From an uncultured Bacilli bacterium (GTDB lineage Bacteria; Bacillota_I; Bacilli_A; RF39; UBA660): a stretch of 10,491 bases of DNA. Positions 6,298 through 10,491 of the stretch are shown here, piece by piece. The translations under genes and the position numbers were made by a program. The notes under the pieces are model-generated. The model ran no database searches and was not told where the DNA came from. It was given only the letters and a program-made list of their open reading frames with translations. Every line of letters starts with the position of its first letter. Position 1 is the first letter of the stretch. The DNA lies in NCBI GenBank assembly GCA_934162555.1, contig CAKPJE010000027.1:1-10491 (forward strand). The letters run 5' to 3'.

Positions 6298-6765
6298 ATG
6301 ATAAATAAACGTGGTGTATGGTTTATGACTCTATTTAGTTTAATAATTGCTCTATCTGTTTATTATGTAACAGTACCAAGTGATAAAATAATAGATAATA
6401 AGCCAGTAATAAAAAATGAAGAAAGTACGATTTTGACAGCTTTAAGAGTAGAAGCAGATAAAGAAATGGAAAGTATGATGAATGATTTAAGATTAATATT
6501 ATCTAGTATAGAATCATCTAGTGAAGAAAAAAATAAAGCCTATGATAAATTAAAAGAATTAAATATAACCAGAGGAGAAGAAGAAAAACTAGAAGAAATG
6601 ATAAAAAAAAGTTATAGTTTAAATTCTTTTGTTAAAATAAATGGAGATCAAATAAGAGTAGTAGTACTATCAGATAAACACGATAATAAAGTAGCAGATA
6701 GCATAATGAAAAGTATTCAAAGCAATTATGAAAATTATAAATATATCTCAGTTAAATTTGAATAA
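6298..6765 (+). CDS. spoIIIAH: SpoIIIAH-like stage III sporulation protein
   Basis: A 155-residue protein with one N-terminal membrane anchor (about 7-25) and an extracytoplasmic domain. The family signature is recognisable: a KRGVW..T..SL.I.LSVYYVT start, then T.LR.E.DKEM, a coiled-coil-like EEKNKAYDKLKEL stretch (76-88), and a ring-building-type end with VKINGDQIRVVVLSDKH (112-128). In Bacillus, SpoIIIAH sits in the mother-cell membrane and joins SpoIIQ across the intermembrane space to form the channel that keeps the engulfed forespore active. It is shorter than the Bacillus protein (about 218 residues). The start has AGGAGG at 6288-6293. In Bacillus it ends the eight-gene spoIIIA operon; here no other spoIIIA gene is in view. 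Confidence 0.82.
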   Translation: MINKRGVWFMTLFSLIIALSVYYVTVPSDKIIDNKPVIKNEESTILTALRVEADKEMESMMNDLRLILSSIESSSEEKNKAYDKLKELNITRGEEEKLEEMIKKSYSLNSFVKINGDQIRVVVLSDKHDNKVADSIMKSIQSNYENYKYISVKFE

Positions 6766-6786
6766 TTAGAAAAAATATAGTAAAAT
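6758..6786 (+). promoter_or_regulatory. Possible promoter of the small membrane protein gene
   Basis: TTGAAT (6758-6763) and TAAAAT (6781-6786) are 17 bp apart. The -35 overlaps the end of the preceding gene. Transcription would begin near 6793, only a few bases before the GAGGTG ribosome binding site at 6795-6800. Confidence 0.45.
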
Positions 6787-6806
6787 ATGTATTAGAGGTG
6801 AAAAGT

Positions 6807-7121
6807 ATGGTAATGTGTGGTAATATACCAATTGATAATACTTATGTTCAAATAATAAGAATTATTGTTATGTTTTTAAAAATTGTCGCACCAATTATAT
6901 TAGTAATAATGGGAATGTTGGACTTTGTAAAAGTTCTTGTATCAAAAGATGCTAAAATAGGAGATGGATTTAAAACATTCTTTTTAAGAATAATATCAGC
7001 AGTTTTACTATATTTTATAGTACCAATTGTTGAATTATTATTAAATATAGTTATCTCAACCGGTGTAATTGATAAATCTTATAACTGTGTTAGATGCTTA
7101 GCAGAAAATGAATGCAACTAA
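6807..7121 (+). CDS. Small two-TM membrane protein, VirB2/TrbC-pilin-like shape
   Basis: A 104-residue protein with two hydrophobic helices at about 17-38 and 58-82, joined by a short basic loop (VSKDAKIGDGFK). The pattern of a short N-terminus, IVAPIILVIMGMLDFVK, a Lys-rich loop and a second helix recalls the TrbC/VirB2 pilin-like small proteins of Firmicutes. That match is by shape only. The tail after helix 2 has three Cys in CVRCLAENEC (94-103), with another Cys at residue 4. The start is the ATG at 6807, six bases after GAGGTG; an in-frame GTG at 6798 lies within that site and is rejected. No other secretion or conjugation gene is nearby. A role beside the spoIIIAH-like gene is possible but unsupported. 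Confidence 0.75.
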   Translation: MVMCGNIPIDNTYVQIIRIIVMFLKIVAPIILVIMGMLDFVKVLVSKDAKIGDGFKTFFLRIISAVLLYFIVPIVELLLNIVISTGVIDKSYNCVRCLAENECN

Positions 7122-7150
7122 GAACTTTTTAATATAAAAAATGGTTTTGT

Positions 7151-7179
7151 TTGACAATCCCTCTTTTTTTTTGTATTAT
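7151..7179 (+). promoter_or_regulatory. Strong sigma-A-type promoter of parE
   Basis: A consensus TTGACA (7151-7156) and TATTAT (7174-7179) are 17 bp apart. Transcription would start near 7186, about ten bases from the start codon, so the message would have almost no 5' leader. Confidence 0.75.
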
Positions 7180-7195
7180 TATTATGGTGATGAAG

Positions 7196-9112
7196 ATGGC
7201 AACAAGATATGATGAAAACTCAATCAAAATATTAGAAGGCTTAGAAGCCGTAAGAAAAAGACCAGGTATGTATATTGGTTCAACTGATAAAAGAGGTTTG
7301 CACCATCTAGTATGGGAAATAGTAGATAATTCAGTTGATGAAATAATAAATGGTTATGGAAAAAAAGTAAAAATAATTTTATATAAAGACGGAAGCATTA
7401 GTGTTGAAGATGAAGGTAGAGGTGTACCAGTAGGTATGCACTCCAGTGGTATGTCAACACCAGAAGTAATTTATACCGTTCTTCATGCAGGTGGTAAATT
7501 TGAAGAAGGCGGTTATAAAGTATCAGGTGGTTTGCACGGTGTAGGTGCTAGTGTTGTAAATGCTCTTAGTAAATGGATGGAAGTTACTATTAAAAGAGAT
7601 GGTCATGAATACTTTATTAGATTTAAAGATGGTGGTAAATTAGATTTACCTTTAAAACAAATAGGTAATACTAATAGAACTGGTACAAAAGTTAGATTCA
7701 TGCCCGATTCAGAAATATTTGAAACTACTCATTTTAGTTATTCAACCATTTGTGAAAGAATGCAAGAATGTGCTTTTTTACTTAAAGATATAACTATTGA
7801 AATATATAATGAAAATGATGGTAGAAATGACATTTTTCACTATGATAATGGTTTAGAAGCATTTGTAAATTATTTAAACGATGGTAAAACTGCACTTCAT
7901 AAGACAGCTTTATTTGAAGGTGTTAAAGATAAAATAAAAGTATGTGTTGCATTTCAGTATACTGATACATATGCCGAAAATATAATTTCCTTTGTAAACA
8001 ATGTTAAAACTAATGATGGTGGATCACATGAAGTTGGTTTTAAATCTGCTTTAACAAGAGTATTTAATGATTATGCTAGAAATAATAAATATTTAAAAGA
8101 TAAAGATAAGAATTTAGAAGGTTCTGATACCAGAGAAGGATTAACAGCAATAATTAGTTTACAAATTCCTGAAGAAGCTTTACAATTTGAAGGTCAAACA
8201 AAATCAAAACTTGGAACACCTAGTGCTAGAACTGCTGTTGATAGTATTGTTAGTGAAAAACTCCAATTTTTCTTAGAAGAGAATAAAGCAGTTGCAACTA
8301 ATATAATGGATAAAATTATAAAATCTAAAGTTGTCCGTGAAGCTGCTAGAAAAGCTCGTGATGAAGCTAGAAATGGTAAAGAAAAAAATAAAAAAGAGGG
8401 TGCTTTGAGTGGCAAACTAACACCAGCTCAATCTAAAAATCCTAAAATAAATGAATTATTTTTAGTCGAAGGTGATTCAGCTGGTGGTTCTGCTAAACAA
8501 GGTAGAAATAGGAAGTTTCAAGCTATTTTACCTTTAAGAGGAAAAGTTATTAATACTGAGAAAGCTAAACTTGAAGAAATATTAAAAAATGAAGAAATTA
8601 ATACTATTATTCATACAGTAGGTGCTGGTGTTGGTAGTGATTTTAATGTCGATGAATCTAATTATGATAAGGTTATTATTATGACCGATGCTGATGATGA
8701 TGGTGCCCATATTCAAATTTTATTATTAACATTCTTTTACAGGTATATGAAACCTTTGGTTGAAACGGGACATGTTTATGTAGCAATGCCACCTTTATAT
8801 AAGATAACTTGTGGTAAAGAACATTATTATGTTTGGACTGATAATGAAAGAAAAGAAGTAATAGAAAAACATAAGAATCAAAAAACTACTACTCAAAGAT
8901 ATAAAGGATTGGGTGAAATGAATGCTGAACAATTATGGGAAACAACAATGGATCCAGATAATCGTAATTTGATTAGAGTTAGTATTACAGATGCTGCTTT
9001 AGCTGAAAAAAGAGTTAGTGTTTTAATGGGCGATAATGTTGATCCAAGAAAAGATTGGATTGAAGAAAATGTTGAATTTTCACTTGAAGATGATTATAAA
9101 GTAAATGCATAA
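7196..9112 (+). CDS. parE: DNA topoisomerase IV subunit B (ParE)
   Basis: The ATPase subunit of topoisomerase IV, which with ParC unlinks daughter chromosomes after replication. At 638 residues it is the normal length. The GHKL ATP site has E41 and N45 in EIVDNSVDE, the DEGRGVP turn (72-78) and the lid GGYKVSGGLHGVG (105-117 region). The QTKSKLG loop (334-340) supplies the conserved Lys. The TOPRIM domain has EGDSAGG (425-431) and DADDDG (498-503) for magnesium. ParE rather than GyrB is chosen because of VINTEKAKLEEILKNEEINT (451-470) followed by IIHTVGAGVG; GyrB reads differently there. The start is the ATG at 7196 (MATRYDEN), five bases after GGTGA; in-frame codons further up belong to the promoter, although ATGs at 7184 and 7190 cannot be fully excluded. 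parC, usually next, is not in the window. Confidence 0.95.
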   Translation: MATRYDENSIKILEGLEAVRKRPGMYIGSTDKRGLHHLVWEIVDNSVDEIINGYGKKVKIILYKDGSISVEDEGRGVPVGMHSSGMSTPEVIYTVLHAGGKFEEGGYKVSGGLHGVGASVVNALSKWMEVTIKRDGHEYFIRFKDGGKLDLPLKQIGNTNRTGTKVRFMPDSEIFETTHFSYSTICERMQECAFLLKDITIEIYNENDGRNDIFHYDNGLEAFVNYLNDGKTALHKTALFEGVKDKIKVCVAFQYTDTYAENIISFVNNVKTNDGGSHEVGFKSALTRVFNDYARNNKYLKDKDKNLEGSDTREGLTAIISLQIPEEALQFEGQTKSKLGTPSARTAVDSIVSEKLQFFLEENKAVATNIMDKIIKSKVVREAARKARDEARNGKEKNKKEGALSGKLTPAQSKNPKINELFLVEGDSAGGSAKQGRNRKFQAILPLRGKVINTEKAKLEEILKNEEINTIIHTVGAGVGSDFNVDESNYDKVIIMTDADDDGAHIQILLLTFFYRYMKPLVETGHVYVAMPPLYKITCGKEHYYVWTDNERKEVIEKHKNQKTTTQRYKGLGEMNAEQLWETTMDPDNRNLIRVSITDAALAEKRVSVLMGDNVDPRKDWIEENVEFSLEDDYKVNA

Positions 9113-9134
9113 ATTTGCTTTTTTTCTTAAATTA

Positions 9135-9163
9135 TTGCTTTTTATAAATAAATATGGTATCAT
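9135..9163 (+). promoter_or_regulatory. Extended -10 promoter for the TasA-like gene
   Basis: TTGCTT (9135-9140) and TATCAT (9158-9163) are 17 bp apart, with TGG directly before the -10 (extended -10). Transcription would start near 9170. No convincing terminator for parE lies between 9113 and this promoter, only a T-run. Confidence 0.55.
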
Positions 9164-9201
9164 TTAAATGAAAATAAAAAGAAACTATGAGGTAACAATA
9201 T

Positions 9202-9735
9202 ATGGATAAAAAGAATTTTATTAGTCTTACTATTTTATGTTTTTTAATAATAGTAGCAGGTACTTTATCATATTATACAAGTAATATAAAGGGAATTGCA
9301 ACTGCAGAGGGTATACCTTTTGCATTTAATGTATATAAAATTATAAATCAAGCCGAATCGGATTTTGAAACTATTAATTTGTATGATACTGCAACAGTTC
9401 ATAATGGAACTAGTGGTATTGTCCCAGGTGATAGTGGTAATTTTAAGATAAAATTAAATAGTACTGGTTCTGGTGTAAAGATATCTTATAAGGTTAAGTT
9501 TTCAGGTAGTGATATGCCTTCTAATTTAAAATTCTATTTAGATTCTGCTAAAACATCAGCGGTAGATTTTACAAATTATACTTTAGAGGGAACTTTAGAT
9601 GTTAATGCTAGTAAGGAATATAGTATTTACTGGGAGTGGCCATATGATAGTGGTGAAGGTAATGTTGAAGATATTAATTATCAGGGTAAGTCATTTACTA
9701 TAGATGTTAATATTGAGGGAACACAAGTAAAATAA
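9202..9735 (+). CDS. Exported TasA/camelysin-like protein
   Basis: A 177-residue secreted or membrane-anchored protein. Residues 6-24 are a hydrophobic signal segment that ends in VAGTLSYYTS, the style of signal peptide handled by SipW-type peptidases in TasA/CalY (camelysin)-like families. The mature part is beta-rich and shows family-like blocks: SGIVPGDSGNFKIKL (71-85), SYKVKF, DMPSNLKFYLD (104-114) and YSIYWEWPYDS (140-150). TasA forms biofilm fibres in Bacillus; whether this one polymerises is unknown. It ends in a beta strand typical of complete members, so it looks full length. GAGGT at 9189-9193 lies eight bases before the ATG. No sipW or second fibre gene is in the window. A remnant of an unrelated surface protein follows at once. 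Confidence 0.78.
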   Translation: MDKKNFISLTILCFLIIVAGTLSYYTSNIKGIATAEGIPFAFNVYKIINQAESDFETINLYDTATVHNGTSGIVPGDSGNFKIKLNSTGSGVKISYKVKFSGSDMPSNLKFYLDSAKTSAVDFTNYTLEGTLDVNASKEYSIYWEWPYDSGEGNVEDINYQGKSFTIDVNIEGTQVK

Positions 9736-10012
9736 TTGTTCATCCTTAACAAGTTTGGACTTAAGTAATTTTAATACTACGAATGTAACTAGTATGAATA
9801 ATATGTTTTATGGCTGTGCTAAACTTCAAACTCAAATTATTATAATGAATACAAGTATAACTAATTATTCAAGTATGTTTGGTAGTGCTTTAACAGACGC
9901 TAATGCTTATGTAATAATTAATTATGTAAGTGGAGCAGAAACTATTGCTCAAGGTATGAAGTCGACTGCATCATCTTCTAATCAATCAAAAATAACATTA
10001 AAGCAAATATAA
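9731..10012 (+). pseudogene. 5'-truncated BspA-like (DUF285) surface protein remnant
   Basis: The open frame begins just after a stop at 9728-9730 and runs to TAA at 10010-10012. It encodes one BspA/DUF285 repeat (SLTSLDLSNF, NTTNVTSMNNMF, YGCAKL) and a tail (SITNYSSMF onward) of the kind that closes long BspA-like proteins. The preceding residues NNCSSL belong to the same repeat, so the protein used to extend upstream, where now the TasA-like gene ends. The only possible start is a TTG at 9755 inside the repeat without a ribosome binding site. I infer that the 5' part was lost by deletion or recombination. Full BspA-like proteins are surface adhesins with many such repeats. Confidence 0.7.
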
Positions 10013-10034
10013 CTTTACACTTTTAATGTAAAGT
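10012..10034. repeat. 8-bp inverted repeat after the BspA-like remnant
   Basis: ACTTTACA (10012-10019) and TGTAAAGT (10027-10034) are perfect inverted copies with a 7-base loop. An A-rich tract follows, not a T-tract, so it is a poor intrinsic terminator on its own. Confidence 0.4.
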
Positions 10035-10096
10035 AATAAAAAATAAAAAAAAGTAGTAATTTCCCTTTTTCAAGTGGTTTATTACTAAAATAGGGT

Positions 10097-10128
10097 GAAA
10101 TTCGTCTAAAGCGAATTTCCTTTTTTTT
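10097..10128 (+). terminator. Intrinsic terminator
   Basis: GAAATTCG (10097-10104) pairs perfectly with CGAATTTC (10112-10119) around a 7-base loop, followed after one C by eight Ts (10121-10128). It closes the TasA-like/BspA-like region. Confidence 0.85.
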
Positions 10129-10163
10129 AAACTTTTTAATCTCCAATTTAGGAAAAGTCCCAT

Positions 10164-10192
10164 TTTACATCATTTTAGAAATATGTTATTAT
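10164..10192 (+). promoter_or_regulatory. Extended -10 promoter for the gene at 10217
   Basis: TTTACA (10164-10169) and TATTAT (10187-10192) are 17 bp apart, with TGT before the -10 (extended -10). Transcription would start near 10199, a few bases upstream of the ribosome binding site. Confidence 0.6.
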
Positions 10193-10216
10193 CGTGAACT
10201 AAAGGAGGAGGTAAAT

Positions 10217-10491
10217 ACGAAAAATAACATAACACCTATATTAGTTGGAGATAAAATATTTAAAGATATGATGATGACAAATGAAATAATATTAAAGCAT
10301 ATATTACTAGGAGTACATAAAATAGATGCAGATGTTGATGATATAAAACTAAATTTTATTACTCAGACATTACCTTTATTATCAAAATATGATTACTCTA
10401 AAACAGTAGATATCTTAGTTTATTTTGAACATCAAAATAAAAGATATTTAACTAATATAGAACTAAATAGTAGCCATTATAATACAATCAA
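10217..10491 (+). CDS. PD-(D/E)XK nuclease-family (Rpn/PDDEXK_2-like) gene, partial, ACG start
   Basis: The frame is open from here to the window edge (91 complete codons). The product begins TKNNITPILVGDKIFKD and continues with a helical segment (NEIILKHILLGV). It then has KTVDILVYFE and KRYLTNIELNSSHY, which fit the D...(E)xN/Q core strands of the PD-(D/E)XK family found in Rpn-like recombination nucleases and so-called nuclease-family transposases. The family call is moderate. A near-perfect AAAGGAGGAGG (10201-10211) lies five bases before codon ACG at 10217, where ATG is expected; no ATG, GTG or TTG occurs in frame near it. The next ATGs, at 10268-10276, have no ribosome binding site and would cut into the domain. 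Either ACG is used as a weak start or the gene is disabled. Promoter and terminator placement suggest a separate unit. Confidence 0.65.

Noticed and set aside
7122..7150. Possible terminator after the small two-TM gene
   Set aside because: Only a weak A/T pairing could be drawn and no proper U-tract follows it.
8194..8415. Reverse-strand open frame within parE
   Set aside because: Antisense of the conserved ParE region before TOPRIM; no start signals.
9113..9134. Possible terminator after parE
   Set aside because: There are T-runs but I could not find a convincing stem before them.
1..10491. CRISPR array, tRNA or rRNA genes
   Set aside because: No regularly spaced repeats, no tRNA-like cloverleaf or rRNA segments were noticed on either strand.

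Overview
The window is a very AT-rich segment of a bacterial chromosome. It uses the standard genetic code: TGA serves as a stop at 1479-1481 and Trp is TGG. A T-box riboswitch ahead of thrS, strong AGGAGG-type ribosome binding sites, a ParE of the Bacillus type and a SpoIIIAH-like sporulation protein all point to a low-GC Firmicute in the Bacilli/Clostridia range. The ThrRS lacks the N-terminal TGS domain, a trait also seen in Mollicutes. Together with the BspA-like (DUF285) fragment this would suit an uncultured gut Bacilli lineage close to Erysipelotrichia/Mollicutes, but that placement is inference. All supported genes lie on the + strand.

Layout. 1-221: a less AT-rich scrap at the left edge, then a promoter. 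222-1689: a two-gene unit encoding an unrecognised membrane protein with a duplicated ~95-residue domain and a small DUF1292-like protein, closed by a terminator. 1825-3870: a housekeeping module made of promoter, Thr T-box leader with attenuator, thrS and terminator. 3898-6246: a short direct repeat, a promoter, a structured leader that can pair with its own Shine-Dalgarno, and two overlapping paralogous genes with HTH plus calcineurin-like phosphoesterase domains. The first has lost three metal-site residues and the second keeps them. Their Asn codon choice differs from thrS, which suggests separate ancestry. 6298-7121: an orphan spoIIIAH-like gene and a small two-TM protein of VirB2/TrbC-like shape. 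7151-9112: parE (topoisomerase IV subunit B) with its own promoter and without parC next to it. 9135-10128: a TasA/camelysin-like exported protein, a 5'-truncated BspA-like remnant and a terminator. 10164-10491: a promoter and the start of a PD-(D/E)XK nuclease-family (Rpn/PDDEXK_2-like) gene whose start position reads ACG instead of ATG.

The genes are mostly independent transcription units. Several promoters have near-consensus -35/-10 boxes with 17-bp spacers, and some lie so close to the gene that the Shine-Dalgarno would sit at the extreme 5' end of the mRNA. The most unusual parts are the pseudo-phosphatase/phosphatase pair with its switch-like leader, the duplicated-domain membrane protein, the isolated spoIIIAH and the ACG start. 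All functional calls rest on reading motifs by eye; no database search was possible.
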